A DNA stretch of 64,000 nt from Duganella sp. BuS-21 (GTDB lineage: Bacteria > Pseudomonadota > Gammaproteobacteria > Burkholderiales > Burkholderiaceae_D), in NCBI GenBank assembly GCA_041874725.1, contig CP097466.1:4154001-4218000 (forward strand), written 5' to 3'. Positions 9,560 to 18,310 of this stretch are shown one piece after another (the stretch's first letter is position 1; every line of letters starts with the position of its first letter). Below the pieces are notes generated by a model, which worked only from the letters and a program-made list of their open reading frames with translations, was not told the DNA's origin and ran no database searches. A program made the position numbers and the translations under genes.

Positions 9560-10120
9560 ATGAGCGCTCAGCCTGTCATCGATTACGAATCCATCTTCCT
9601 GCACGCGCCGGTCGGCATGTGCATTTCGGAAAACCGCATCATCCAGTCCTGCAACGAGGCGCTGGCCGGCATGTTCGGTTACACCCGGGTGCAGCTGGAC
9701 GGCTTGTCCTTCCTGGCGCTGTACCCGACCATGGATGAATTCCTGCGCACCGGCGACCGCATCATTCCCATCATGAACGCCAAGGGCCGCTATTCCGACG
9801 AGCGCATCATGCGCCGCGCCAACGGCGAGCTGTTCTGGTGCCACGTCACCGGCCACGCCATGACGTCGAGCGAACCGCTGGGCCCCGGCATCTGGACCTT
9901 CGAGGATGTCAGCGAAAAACGTCCGGTGACGGCGGAACTGACGCCGCGCGAGCGCGAAATCGCGGCGCTGCTGGTGGAAGGCAAAACCAGCAAGACCATC
10001 GCGCGCCAGGTCGACCTCAGCCCGCGCACAGTGGAAATGCACCGCGCCAAGCTGATGCGCAAATTCTCGGCCGCCACCTCGTCGGAACTGGTCCACAAGC
10101 TGGTCGGCGTGCAGCTTTAA
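9560..10120 (+). CDS. PAS domain LuxR-type transcriptional regulator
   Basis: A 186-residue regulator. Residues about 10-110 form a PAS sensor (IFLHAPVGMCISENRIIQSCNEALAGMFGY, then GELFWCHVTGHAM), and residues about 124-180 a LuxR/GerE helix-turn-helix (LTPREREIAALLVEG, SKTIARQVDLSPRTVEMHRAKLMRKF). It lacks a receiver domain, so it is not a phosphorelay response regulator; a ligand or redox cue through PAS is more likely. It is divergent from scoAB, which suggests control of ketone-body use. Its end overlaps the convergent SDR gene by 4 bp. Confidence 0.88.
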   Translation: MSAQPVIDYESIFLHAPVGMCISENRIIQSCNEALAGMFGYTRVQLDGLSFLALYPTMDEFLRTGDRIIPIMNAKGRYSDERIMRRANGELFWCHVTGHAMTSSEPLGPGIWTFEDVSEKRPVTAELTPREREIAALLVEGKTSKTIARQVDLSPRTVEMHRAKLMRKFSAATSSELVHKLVGVQL

Positions 10121-10893
10121 GTCGCGGTCATACCGTCGTCGGCCGAGATAATCGCGCCGTTGATGAAGTTGGAATCCTCCCCCGCCAGCAGCAGCAGCAA
10201 ACCATCGAGGTCTTCCGGCTTGCCGGGCCGTTTGCGCGGCAGCATCTCCAGCAGCTTCTGGCCCTGCTCGCTGGCGAAATATTCCTCGTTGATCTCGGTC
10301 GAAATATAGCCCGGGCAAATGGCGTTGGTGTTGATGCCGTACTTGCCCCACTCCACCGCCATCGCCTTGGTCATCTGCACCACGCCGGCCTTGCTCATGC
10401 AGTACACGCCGATCTGCGGCAGCACGCGCAAGCCGGCCACCGAGGCGATGTTGATGATGCGGTGCTTCTTGCTCGGATCGCCCTTGGCGCGCGCGATCAT
10501 GCGCTTGGCCGCCTGCTGGGCCACGAAAAACGCGCCGCGCAGATTGGTGTCCATCACGAAGTTATAGTCCTCCGGCGTGACGTCGACCAGCCGCTGGGTG
10601 GTCGATACGCCCGAGTTGTTGACCAGGATATCGATCGGCCCGGCCTCGGTCTCGGCATGGGCGATGGCCGACTTGATGCTGGCGTAGTCGGTCACGTCCA
10701 GGCTGACCACATGGGCGGCGCCGCCGTCGGCTTCGATTTCGGCGCGCAGTTCCTTCAGGCGCTCGGTGCGGCGCGACGCCAGCACCACCTGCGCCCCGGC
10801 CTGCGCCAGCACTTTGGCAAACCGGGCTCCAAGGCCGCTGGAGGCGCCGGTGATCAGCGCGATTTTTCCCTCAAAGTTGACTTCTATGCCCAC
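10117..10893 (-). CDS. SDR family oxidoreductase
   Basis: A 258-residue classical short-chain dehydrogenase. TGASSGLG (residues 15-22) binds the dinucleotide, the catalytic triad is Ser151, Tyr164 and Lys168, and NNSG replaces the more common NNAG at 92-95. The PRKRPGKPEDLDGLLLLLAGEDSNFING end resembles 3-oxoacyl-ACP/hydroxyacyl-CoA type reductases, but substrate cannot be set. The first codons (MGIEVNFEGKIALITGASSG) leave little room for a longer N-terminus. Confidence 0.88.
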   Translation of the reverse strand: MGIEVNFEGKIALITGASSGLGARFAKVLAQAGAQVVLASRRTERLKELRAEIEADGGAAHVVSLDVTDYASIKSAIAHAETEAGPIDILVNNSGVSTTQRLVDVTPEDYNFVMDTNLRGAFFVAQQAAKRMIARAKGDPSKKHRIINIASVAGLRVLPQIGVYCMSKAGVVQMTKAMAVEWGKYGINTNAICPGYISTEINEEYFASEQGQKLLEMLPRKRPGKPEDLDGLLLLLAGEDSNFINGAIISADDGMTAT

Positions 10894-11067
10894 GGGCTGC
10901 TCCTGGTGTTGGTGATAAGGTGTGTCTGATCGTAATCATTACACAAATCGCCAGTATTAGATTGCGGTGTCTAATAATGTCGCGGAAAATGGCAGCAATC
11001 CAGGCTGAAAAGAAGCACAGTCGTGCTAAAATTTTCTCATTCATCAAAACCACTATAACAAACCACC

Positions 11068-12744
11068 ATGACACAGCCTCAAAACCTTGTAGAACAGTAT
11101 GGCCCACGCGACGCGATGGAGTATGACGTCGTGATCGTCGGCGGCGGCCCCGCAGGCTTGTCGGCAGCGATCAAGATCAAGCAACTGGCCGCTGAAAAAG
11201 GCCAGGAAGTGTCGGTCGTCGTGCTGGAAAAAGGCGGCGAGCTGGGCGCCCACACCCTGTCCGGCGCCGTGATGGACCCGAAGGCCCTGACCGAACTGAT
11301 CCCTGACTGGAAGGAAAAAGGCGCACCGCTGAACACCGCCGTCACCGAAGACCGCGTGCTGTTCCTGACCGAAACCAAGGCCTACAAAACCCCCAACATG
11401 CTGCTGCCGAAGTGCTTCGAGAACCACGGCAACTACGTGATCTCGCTGGGCAATGTGGTGCGCTGGCTGGGCCAGCAGGCCGAAGCGCTGGGGGTGGAAA
11501 TCTTCCCCGGCTTCGCGGCGGCGGAAGTGCTGTACAACGACGACGGCTCGGTCAAGGGCGTCGCCACCGGCAATATGGGCGTCAAGCGCGACGGCGAAGC
11601 CGGTCCCGACTTCCAGCTCGGCATGGAACTGCATGGCAAGTACACCCTATTCGCCGAAGGCGCGCGCGGCCACCTGGGCAAGCAGCTGATCGCCAAGTAC
11701 GACCTGAACAAGGGCAAGGACCCGCAATCGTACGGCATCGGCATCAAGGAACTGTGGGAAATCGACCCGGCCAAGCATCAGCCGGGCCTGGTGGTGCACA
11801 CCACCGGCTGGCCGCTGGACAGCAAGACCTACGGCGGCTCCTTCCTGTATCACCTGGAAAACAATCAGGTGGTGGTCGGCTACGTGGTCGGCCTGAACTA
11901 CGCAAATCCCTACTTGTCGCCGTACGAGGAATTCCAGCGTTATAAGACCCACCCGGCGATCTCCACCTTCTTCGAAGGCGCCAAGCGCATATCGTACGGC
12001 GCGCGCGCGATCACGGCCGGGGGCCTGCAATCGCTGCCGAAACTGGTGTTCCCGGGCGGCGCGCTGATCGGCTGCGAGGCCGGCTTCCTGAACATGAGCC
12101 GCATCAAGGGCAGTCACGCGGCCATCAAGTCCGGCATGCTGGCGGCCGAATCGGCGTTCGAGGCGCTGGGCGCGGGCCGTGCGGGCGACGAACTGGCCTC
12201 CTACCCGGTCGCCTTCGAGCAATCCTGGTTGCACGAAGAGTTGCATGTGGCGCGCAACGTCAAGCCATGGCTGAACAAGGGCTTGTACCTGGGCTCGCTC
12301 ATGACCGGCATCGACCAGATCGTCTTCCGCGGCAAGGCGCCATGGACCCTGCACCACTCGCACGCCGACCATGAATGTCTGAAGCCGGCCTCGCAATTCA
12401 CGCCGATTAGCTATCCCAAGCCGGACGGCAAGCTGACCTTCGACCGCCTGTCCTCGGTATTCATCTCCAATACCAACCACGCGGAAGACCAGCCGATCCA
12501 CCTGACGCTGAAGAATCCAAGCGTGCCGGTGGACGTCAATCTGGCCCAGTACGCCGGTCCGGAAGCACGCTACTGTCCGGCCGGGGTGTATGAATTCGTC
12601 AAAACCGATGAAGGCAACGACCGCCTGCAGATCAACGCCCAGAACTGCGTGCACTGCAAAACCTGCGATATCAAGGACCCGACCCAGAACATCGTCTGGA
12701 TCACACCGGAAGGCGGCGGCGGCCCGAATTATCCGAATATGTAA
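11068..12744 (+). CDS. Electron transfer flavoprotein-ubiquinone oxidoreductase
   Basis: A 558-residue ETF-QO, which passes electrons from ETF (acyl-CoA and other dehydrogenases) to ubiquinone at the inner membrane. DVVIVGGGPAGLSAAI (residues 20-35) is the FAD-binding loop. The C-terminus carries the single [4Fe-4S] ligand set Cys503, Cys527, Cys530 and Cys533 (RYCPAG, NCVHCKTCDIKDP), and the usual tail with GGGGPNYPNM. The length equals the family norm. It is monocistronic, ending at a clear terminator, and fits the fatty-acid/ketone catabolism theme of this end of the window. Confidence 0.96.
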   Translation: MTQPQNLVEQYGPRDAMEYDVVIVGGGPAGLSAAIKIKQLAAEKGQEVSVVVLEKGGELGAHTLSGAVMDPKALTELIPDWKEKGAPLNTAVTEDRVLFLTETKAYKTPNMLLPKCFENHGNYVISLGNVVRWLGQQAEALGVEIFPGFAAAEVLYNDDGSVKGVATGNMGVKRDGEAGPDFQLGMELHGKYTLFAEGARGHLGKQLIAKYDLNKGKDPQSYGIGIKELWEIDPAKHQPGLVVHTTGWPLDSKTYGGSFLYHLENNQVVVGYVVGLNYANPYLSPYEEFQRYKTHPAISTFFEGAKRISYGARAITAGGLQSLPKLVFPGGALIGCEAGFLNMSRIKGSHAAIKSGMLAAESAFEALGAGRAGDELASYPVAFEQSWLHEELHVARNVKPWLNKGLYLGSLMTGIDQIVFRGKAPWTLHHSHADHECLKPASQFTPISYPKPDGKLTFDRLSSVFISNTNHAEDQPIHLTLKNPSVPVDVNLAQYAGPEARYCPAGVYEFVKTDEGNDRLQINAQNCVHCKTCDIKDPTQNIVWITPEGGGGPNYPNM

Positions 12745-12761
12745 AAAAGCAACACTTTAAG

Positions 12762-12791
12762 AACAGCGCGGCTAGTCACGGCGCTGTTTTT
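12762..12791 (+). terminator. Rho-independent terminator after ETF-QO
   Basis: AACAGCGC and GCGCTGTT pair across an 11-nt loop and run into TTTTTCG. It separates the ETF-QO gene from the flagellin transcription unit. Confidence 0.88.
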
Positions 12792-12882
12792 CGTTTGACG
12801 CAGGGCAGGAATTCTTGCTCCCGACTGCTAATCGGCCCATAATCGCCGTGTGGAAAGACGGTAGACAGCGACTTTCGGGACC

Positions 12883-12893
12883 CGGTTACAAAT
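12883..12893 (+). promoter_or_regulatory. CGGTTACAAA motif upstream of fliC
   Basis: CGGTTACAAAT lies about 120 bp before the flagellin start in an AT-rich stretch. CGGTTACAAA is repeated about 90 bp before fliD, and CCCGTTACAAAT lies on the minus strand in the fliM-fliE gap. It may be a shared promoter or operator element. I did not find a convincing sigma-28 box (TAAA/GCCGATAA) here. Confidence 0.3.
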
Positions 12894-13010
12894 ATTTTTT
12901 ATAAATTTCCACAAAGCATTTAATGTCCTTCCAGATACGGTCGTCTTGTACTTGGGAGAGCGCAAAAGATTCGTTGCTCCGAACTGAATCCACCTACCAG
13001 GAGTTATTTC

Positions 13011-13919
13011 ATGCTGAGCCTTCACACCAATTCTGCGGCCCTTTCCGCACAGAACTCGATCGGTCGCACCCAGTCGTCGCTGTCGACCTCGCAGACCCGC
13101 CTGAGCACCGGCTTCCGTGTCAATTCGGCCATGGACGATGCTGCAGGCCTGCAAATCGCCACCCGCCTGAAAGCGCAAACCAGCGGTATGGCGATGGCCA
13201 TGCGCAACACCCAGAATTCGATCTCGATGCTGCAAACCGCCGAAGGCGCGTTTGACGAAGTGACCACCATGCTGACCCGCATGAAAGACCTGGCCACCCA
13301 GGCAGCCGATGCATCGTCGACCGCAAAAGACCAGGCCGCACTGCAGTCTGAATACGACGCGCTGGGCACCGAACTGAACAACGTCATGAAAAACACCACC
13401 TTCGGCGGCGCCACGCTGCTGGACGGCGGCTCCATCGCCAGCGCCATGACCTTCCAGATCGGCGCCAGCAAGAGCGAAACCATGAGCATGAACCTGACGA
13501 CCTCGATGACCACCCTGGTCGCCACGCTGGGCACCGTCACCGCGCGTTACGCCGCCCCGACCACTACCACCGCAAGCACCGAAATCTCGGACGGCTCGGA
13601 TGGTACCGCTGTCGGCGCCACCAATGCAGCCGGCCAGACTGCTGCAAACGCCACCATCGACACCATCTCGACCGCTATCGACCAGGTTGGTTCCGTGCGT
13701 TCGTCGCTGGGTGCCACGGCTAACCGCCTGGACCACGTGTACAACAACTTGTCGAACATTTCGACCAACACCAAAGCTGCAAGCGGCCGCATCATGGACA
13801 CCGACTTCGCGACCGAATCGTCGAACATGACCTCGTCGCAGATGTTGCTGCAAGCTGGCACCGCCATGCTGAAGCAGTCGAACAGCACCTCGTCGCTGGT
13901 TATGTCCCTGCTGCAGTAA
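13011..13919 (+). CDS. fliC: Flagellin
   Basis: A 302-residue flagellin (LafA position). The N-terminal D0/D1 region (MLSLHTNSAALSAQNSIGRTQ, LSTGFRVNSAMDDAAGLQIATRLKAQ) and C-terminal D1/D0 region (SLGATANRLDHVYNNLSNI to LVMSLLQ) are well conserved; the central surface domain is short and Ala/Thr-rich, giving a small flagellin. GGAG is 8 bp before the ATG. It stands alone between two terminators, with a 266-bp upstream region, as expected for a strongly expressed late gene. Confidence 0.96.
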   Translation: MLSLHTNSAALSAQNSIGRTQSSLSTSQTRLSTGFRVNSAMDDAAGLQIATRLKAQTSGMAMAMRNTQNSISMLQTAEGAFDEVTTMLTRMKDLATQAADASSTAKDQAALQSEYDALGTELNNVMKNTTFGGATLLDGGSIASAMTFQIGASKSETMSMNLTTSMTTLVATLGTVTARYAAPTTTTASTEISDGSDGTAVGATNAAGQTAANATIDTISTAIDQVGSVRSSLGATANRLDHVYNNLSNISTNTKAASGRIMDTDFATESSNMTSSQMLLQAGTAMLKQSNSTSSLVMSLLQ

Positions 13920-13930
13920 TCGTAGTAGAC

Positions 13931-13954
13931 TCCGGATATATTCATATATCCGGA
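13931..13954. repeat. AT-rich palindrome after fliC
   Basis: Arms of 11 bp (TCCGGATATAT and its reverse complement) with a TC loop, 12 bp after the fliC stop and just before the terminator. It could protect the 3' end of the abundant flagellin mRNA; that is inference. Confidence 0.7.
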
Positions 13955-13965
13955 TGTCTGAAAGG

Positions 13966-13996
13966 GCCAACCGGAGCATTTCGGTTGGCTTTTTTT
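13966..13996 (+). terminator. Rho-independent terminator of fliC
   Basis: GCCAACCG pairs with CGGTTGGC across an 8-nt loop, followed by seven T residues. Confidence 0.93.
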
Positions 13997-14023
13997 ATAT
14001 CAGAATTCTAGAAAGCGAGCCTG

Positions 14024-14992
14024 ATGGCTGTAGATCGTATCGGACCCACTTTGCGCCCGCTCGGCGTCCCGGACCGGCCGCTAGCGCAGCCCGGCCAGGT
14101 CACGCGCGTTCCGGGCAGCGAAGGTCCGCTCGACATCGACTATCCGGTGGGTCCGCTGGCGCCGGGTGGACCGAACGGCACCGGCGGCCCCAATTCCGTG
14201 GGCGCCATCCTCGACGCGCCCGAGCAGCAGGCCATGCCGCGCTCACAGGCCGAAGCGCTGGCCGCCGCCATGGGCGAGATCGCCGACGCCGGCGAAGCGG
14301 CGGCGATGCGGCCAAACCAGGTTTTCCTCTCACGCCAGCTGGTCTGGCAGCCGCCCGACACCAACGCCATGGCGGCCTCGTGGCAAGTCATGGTGCGCAC
14401 CTACGGCGAGCAGCGCGCCGCCTGGCTGGAGCAAGCCAGCGGCCAGCACCTGCCGGCCAGCCTGTTCATGACCGACCACACCCCGTCGACGCTGCGCGAT
14501 GGCCGTCCCGGCATGCCGGTGGTGACGGAAATGGAACCCTGGCGTTTTGCCGTCTACGCCTGGGGCGCGGAACGGCTGGTGCTGAAGGTGGTCGTCAAGG
14601 ACGACGACGAATACGAACGCGACCGCCGCCGCCGCTCGCGCGTGGCCCTGCGGCTGGAGTTGATGCTGCCCGGCGTGGGCCGGGTGGTGATCCAGATGGA
14701 GCCGGCCAGCGGCAACGGCGTGGTGCTGGAAGTGGGCGCGGCGCAGACCTCGGCCATGCAGCACATGCGCGACATGCTGCCGCAGCTGGCGGCGGTGGTC
14801 AGCCGATCTGGCCTGAGCATCCTGCGCTGCCGGCTGCGCCGCGAACTGCCGGCCTCGACCGGCGAACACTCTTACCCGAGCCGCCTGCACACGGCGGCCC
14901 TGACGCAAGCGCTATTCCGCGCAATGGCCGAAGTCGCCGTCCTGCTGTCCACCCCCACCGTCCCCGACGACCTGTTCTCCGAATCCGCCTGA
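14024..14992 (+). CDS. FliK-like protein (flagellar hook-length control C-terminal-like domain)
   Basis: A 322-residue protein between flagellin and the export genes. Residues 1-80 are Pro/Gly-rich and disordered-looking. Residues about 205-275 (RRRRSRVALRLELMLPGVGRVVIQMEP, then MRDMLPQLAAVVSRSGLSILRCRLRRE) follow the pattern of the FliK C-terminal domain: a Leu-rich strand, a loop P-G-hG-h-V-x-I, then a helix and final strand. It is not the main FliK, which is at 29978-31552. It may be a second hook-length or export-specificity factor, or an adaptor used by this lateral-type system. Identification rests on pattern reading, so function stays open. Confidence 0.6.
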   Translation: MAVDRIGPTLRPLGVPDRPLAQPGQVTRVPGSEGPLDIDYPVGPLAPGGPNGTGGPNSVGAILDAPEQQAMPRSQAEALAAAMGEIADAGEAAAMRPNQVFLSRQLVWQPPDTNAMAASWQVMVRTYGEQRAAWLEQASGQHLPASLFMTDHTPSTLRDGRPGMPVVTEMEPWRFAVYAWGAERLVLKVVVKDDDEYERDRRRRSRVALRLELMLPGVGRVVIQMEPASGNGVVLEVGAAQTSAMQHMRDMLPQLAAVVSRSGLSILRCRLRRELPASTGEHSYPSRLHTAALTQALFRAMAEVAVLLSTPTVPDDLFSESA

Positions 14993-15064
14993 AATTCGGG
15001 GTCAGTTCCGACATTCGGACATTTCGCAAGCGAAATGTCCGAATGTCGGAACTGACCCCGAATT
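14993..15064. repeat. Long perfect inverted repeat (35-bp arms) between FliK-like gene and flhA
   Basis: Arms 14993-15027 and 15030-15064 are exact reverse complements with a 2-nt loop (AA), starting AATTCGGGGTCAG and ending CTGACCCCGAATT. It begins 1 bp after the stop of the FliK-like gene and lies between convergent genes. It may terminate both transcripts, but the length and perfection point to a mobile palindromic repeat unit. Confidence 0.92.
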
Positions 15065-15093
15065 AAGACCCCCGAATTAAGACCCCGAATTAG
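15054..15093. repeat. Three tandem GACCCCGAATTA(A/G) units overlapping the flhA stop
   Basis: Units at 15054-15066, 15067-15080 (one extra C) and 15081-15093. The first is the outer end of the right arm of the long inverted repeat; the third contains the flhA stop codon (15090-15092). Confidence 0.85.
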
Positions 15094-17177
15094 CCGACGG
15101 TGCCGATGATGCTGACTTCGCGGTTTTCCGGGATTTCGTTGTAGGACAGCACGTGCAGGCCCGGCGCGAACAGGCGGGCGTAGCGCGCCAGCAGCGGACG
15201 GATCTGTGGCAGCACCAGCAACAGCGGCGGCGTCGCCTGCTGCTTCATCTGCTCGCGGGCGACCGGCATGTTCACCTGCAGCTGCGCCAGCAGGTGCGGG
15301 TCGATCGGGTAGTTGTCCAGCACCACCTTGCCGCTCTGACGCGCCTGGTTCAATGAGCCCAGCAGCATGTTCTCCAGATCGCCGCCGAGGTTAAAGGCTT
15401 GCATTTCCGTCTTCTGGCCGAACATGCTGGTGACGATCTGGCGCCGCAAGGCGCAACGCACTTCGGCCGCCAGCAGGATCGGGTCCTTGGTCGTCTCCGA
15501 GCTGTCCACCAGCGTGGTGGCGATCGGGACGATGTCTTTCAGCGAGACGTTTTCCGCCAGCAGCACGCGGAATACCCGCAGCAGCTGGGTGTGCGTCAAG
15601 GACTTGTCCAGCGCCGCCGACAGCTTGGGCGCGATCGCCGTCAGCCGCTCCATCAGCGCCGGCACGTCTTCATGACGGAACAGCTCCGGCAGGTATTCGC
15701 GGATCAGCTTGGACAAATGGGTGGCGATCGCGCTCGGCGCTTCCACCACCTGGTAGCCCAGCCCCAGCGCATTGGCCTTTTCGCTGGTTTCGATCCAGGT
15801 TACCGGCATGCCGTACGCCGGCTCGATGCCGGGAATGCCGTCGATCTGACCGTAGACGTTCGGCGACGGTATCGCCATCAGGCGGTCGGCAAACACTTCG
15901 GCCTGCGACACCACGCTGCCCGACAAAATCACCGAGTATTGCGTCGGCTTGAGGCCGAGGTCGTCACGGACCGCGATCGGCGGCAACAACAGGCCCATCG
16001 ATTCCGAGATGCTCTGGCGCACGCCGCGCACGCGCTTGCTCAGCGGCTCGCCATGTGCCTTGTCGATCAGGCCGACCAGCTTGTAGCCGACGGCCACCTG
16101 CAGCGGCTGCACCGCCGGCAGGCTGTACCAGTCCAGCTCGGGCGCGCGGTCGTCGCGCAGCGCCGCTTCGATGGCGTCGAGGTTATTGGTCTCGGGTACC
16201 TTCACCCTGTTCAACAATTTCCAGCCGACATAGGCCAGCACCAGCGCAAACGGGCCGAACATCTGCCACGGCATGCCCGGCACCAGCGCCAGGATGAACA
16301 TCATGCCCGAGGCGCTCATCATCACCTGCGGCGAGGTCAGTACCTGGTTGCCGACCTGCTGCTCGAAGTCGCCCGAGTCCGAGATACGGGTGACCAGGAT
16401 CGCGGCGGCGGCCGACAGCAGCAGCGCCGGGATCTGGGCCACCAGGCCGTCACCGATGGTCAGCAGCGCGTATTGTTTGAAGGCGTCGCCGAACGACATG
16501 TCCTGCATCAGCGAGCCGATCGCCACGCCACCCACCATGTTGATGATCAGGATCAGGATCGAGGCCACGGCATCGCCGCGCACGAATTTGGAGGCGCCGT
16601 CCATGGCGCCGTAGAAGTCCGCTTCCGACGCCACTTCCTGGCGTCGCAGCTGGGCTTTTTCCTGGTTGATCAGGCCGGCGTTGAGGTCGGCGTCGATCGC
16701 CATCTGCTTGCCCGGCAAGGCGTCCAGCGTGAAGCGTGCCGACACCTCGGAGATGCGCTCCGCACCCTTGGTCACGACCATGAAGTTGATGATCATCAAG
16801 ATCACGAACACCACGATACCGACCACGTAGTTACCGCCGACCACCACGTTGCCGAAGGCCTCGATCACATGACCGGCCGCCGCCGTGCCTTCATGGCCGT
16901 GCAGCAGCACCACCCGGGTCGAGGCCACGTTCAACGTCAGCCTGAGCATGGTGGTGGCCAGGATCACGGTCGGGAATACCGAGAAGTCCAGCGGTCGCTT
17001 GGCCGACACCGACACCAGGATCACAATCAGCGCCAGCACGATATTGAACGTGAACATCACGTCCAGCAATACCGGCGGCAGCGGCAGGATGATCATCGCC
17101 AGGATCATCAACAGGAATGCCGGCGTGGCAAACTTGTGGCGACGCGCTTCCGCAATCAGCGTTTGGAAAAAATTCAC
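15090..17177 (-). CDS. flhA: Flagellar type III export protein FlhA
   Basis: A 695-residue inner-membrane export-gate protein. The N-terminal half has about eight transmembrane helices (FATPAFLLMILAMIILPLPP onward) and the conserved FHIPEP-region segment around VSARFTLDALPGKQMAIDADLNAGLI; the C-terminal half is the cytosolic domain that docks chaperone-substrate complexes. Length matches the family. It overlaps flhB by 4 bp (ATGA), so the two are translationally coupled at the end of fliMNPQR-flhBA. The stop codon lies inside a tandem repeat. Confidence 0.96.
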   Translation of the reverse strand: MNFFQTLIAEARRHKFATPAFLLMILAMIILPLPPVLLDVMFTFNIVLALIVILVSVSAKRPLDFSVFPTVILATTMLRLTLNVASTRVVLLHGHEGTAAAGHVIEAFGNVVVGGNYVVGIVVFVILMIINFMVVTKGAERISEVSARFTLDALPGKQMAIDADLNAGLINQEKAQLRRQEVASEADFYGAMDGASKFVRGDAVASILILIINMVGGVAIGSLMQDMSFGDAFKQYALLTIGDGLVAQIPALLLSAAAAILVTRISDSGDFEQQVGNQVLTSPQVMMSASGMMFILALVPGMPWQMFGPFALVLAYVGWKLLNRVKVPETNNLDAIEAALRDDRAPELDWYSLPAVQPLQVAVGYKLVGLIDKAHGEPLSKRVRGVRQSISESMGLLLPPIAVRDDLGLKPTQYSVILSGSVVSQAEVFADRLMAIPSPNVYGQIDGIPGIEPAYGMPVTWIETSEKANALGLGYQVVEAPSAIATHLSKLIREYLPELFRHEDVPALMERLTAIAPKLSAALDKSLTHTQLLRVFRVLLAENVSLKDIVPIATTLVDSSETTKDPILLAAEVRCALRRQIVTSMFGQKTEMQAFNLGGDLENMLLGSLNQARQSGKVVLDNYPIDPHLLAQLQVNMPVAREQMKQQATPPLLLVLPQIRPLLARYARLFAPGLHVLSYNEIPENREVSIIGTVG

Positions 17178-18310
17178 TGCTTAACCTCGCTCATGGATGT
17201 GGGCACAATAACTTCTTTTGGACGTTCCGGTTCGGCCTGGCGCCGCCCGGTACGGAATGCTTTCAACTGCAGCACATAGTTCAGCACCTGCGACACCGCC
17301 TGGTACAGCTGCACCGGGATCTGCTGGTTGACCTGGCTGGTGTTGTAGATGGCGCGCGCCAGCGGCGGCAGCTCCATCACTTCGATCTTGTATTCGACCG
17401 CCAGACTGCGGATGTACAGCGCCATCTCGTCGACGCCCTTGGCCAGCACATACGGCGCCTCGGCCTTGTTCAGGTCGTACTTCAGCGCCACCGCATAGTG
17501 CTCCGGGTTGACGATCACCACGTCGGCGCTGGGCACGATCTTGCGCGCGCTGCGCCGTGCCATGGCGCGCTGCAGCTGGCGGATGCGCTGCTTGACCTCG
17601 GGCCGGCCCTCGGTCGACTTGTGCTCTTCCTTCTGGTCCTGCTTGCTCATGCGCTGGTTCTTGGCGAAAAAGAAGGCTTGCGCCGGCACGTCGATCAGCG
17701 CGAAGATGACGAACACCGCCACCATCGCCATCAGGCCGTCGAGCATCAGGTTCGAGCCGTTCAGCATGGCCTGGCCGATGGTCATCATCTGCAACTGCGT
17801 GTACTGTCCCACCGTCGAGCGCGCCACGTGGATCAGCACGGCGATCAGCACGCCGGCCTTGCCGATCGAGATTGCCAGCTCGAACGCGTGCTTGCCGCTG
17901 AACAGCCGGCCCAGGTTGGCCATCGGGCTCATGCGCGAAAGCTTGGGTTCCCAGTGCTTGGTCGAGATCACCCAGCCGCCCGGCACCATGGCGCCCAGCA
18001 TGATGAACAGCGGCACCACGAACAACGGCAGCACCATCTTGATCAGCAAGGCCATCGAGCTGCTGAACACAATCGACATGGCGTTATCGATGGCGCCGTC
18101 GCCGTCGAGCGGGGCAAAGCTCTGGTGGAAGATTTCGTTGAACTGCGTCAGGTACTCGGGCAGCAGGTAGACGAACAGTTTCAGGCTGACCAGAATGCCG
18201 ATCGCGGTCGACAGGTCGCGCGAACGTACCACCTGCCCTTCCTGGCGGGATTTCTTGAGCTTCTGTTGTGAAGCCTTTTCTGTTTTGTCGCCTGTGCTAT
18301 CGTCAGCCAT
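17174..18310 (-). CDS. flhB: Flagellar export switch protein FlhB
   Basis: A 378-residue export-gate protein with four transmembrane helices and a cytosolic domain that switches export from rod/hook to filament substrates. It begins with the typical DKTEKASQQKLKKSRQEGQVVRSRDL. The autocleavage site is NPEH (residues 268-271) instead of the nearly universal NPTH; Asn and Pro, needed for cleavage, are kept. It overlaps fliR by 8 bp and flhA by 4 bp. The C-terminal tail after residue 350 is Pro/Glu-rich. Confidence 0.95.
   Translation of the reverse strand: MADDSTGDKTEKASQQKLKKSRQEGQVVRSRDLSTAIGILVSLKLFVYLLPEYLTQFNEIFHQSFAPLDGDGAIDNAMSIVFSSSMALLIKMVLPLFVVPLFIMLGAMVPGGWVISTKHWEPKLSRMSPMANLGRLFSGKHAFELAISIGKAGVLIAVLIHVARSTVGQYTQLQMMTIGQAMLNGSNLMLDGLMAMVAVFVIFALIDVPAQAFFFAKNQRMSKQDQKEEHKSTEGRPEVKQRIRQLQRAMARRSARKIVPSADVVIVNPEHYAVALKYDLNKAEAPYVLAKGVDEMALYIRSLAVEYKIEVMELPPLARAIYNTSQVNQQIPVQLYQAVSQVLNYVLQLKAFRTGRRQAEPERPKEVIVPTSMSEVKQ

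Noticed and set aside
12745..13010. Sigma-28 promoter for fliC (GCCCATAA near 12833)
   Set aside because: Resembles the -10 GCCGATAA, but no TAAA-type -35 box lies at the right distance.
15399..17279. Long plus-strand open frame of 626 codons across the flhA region
   Set aside because: Antisense to flhA and the end of flhB; its His/Arg/Gln-rich composition has no domain character.
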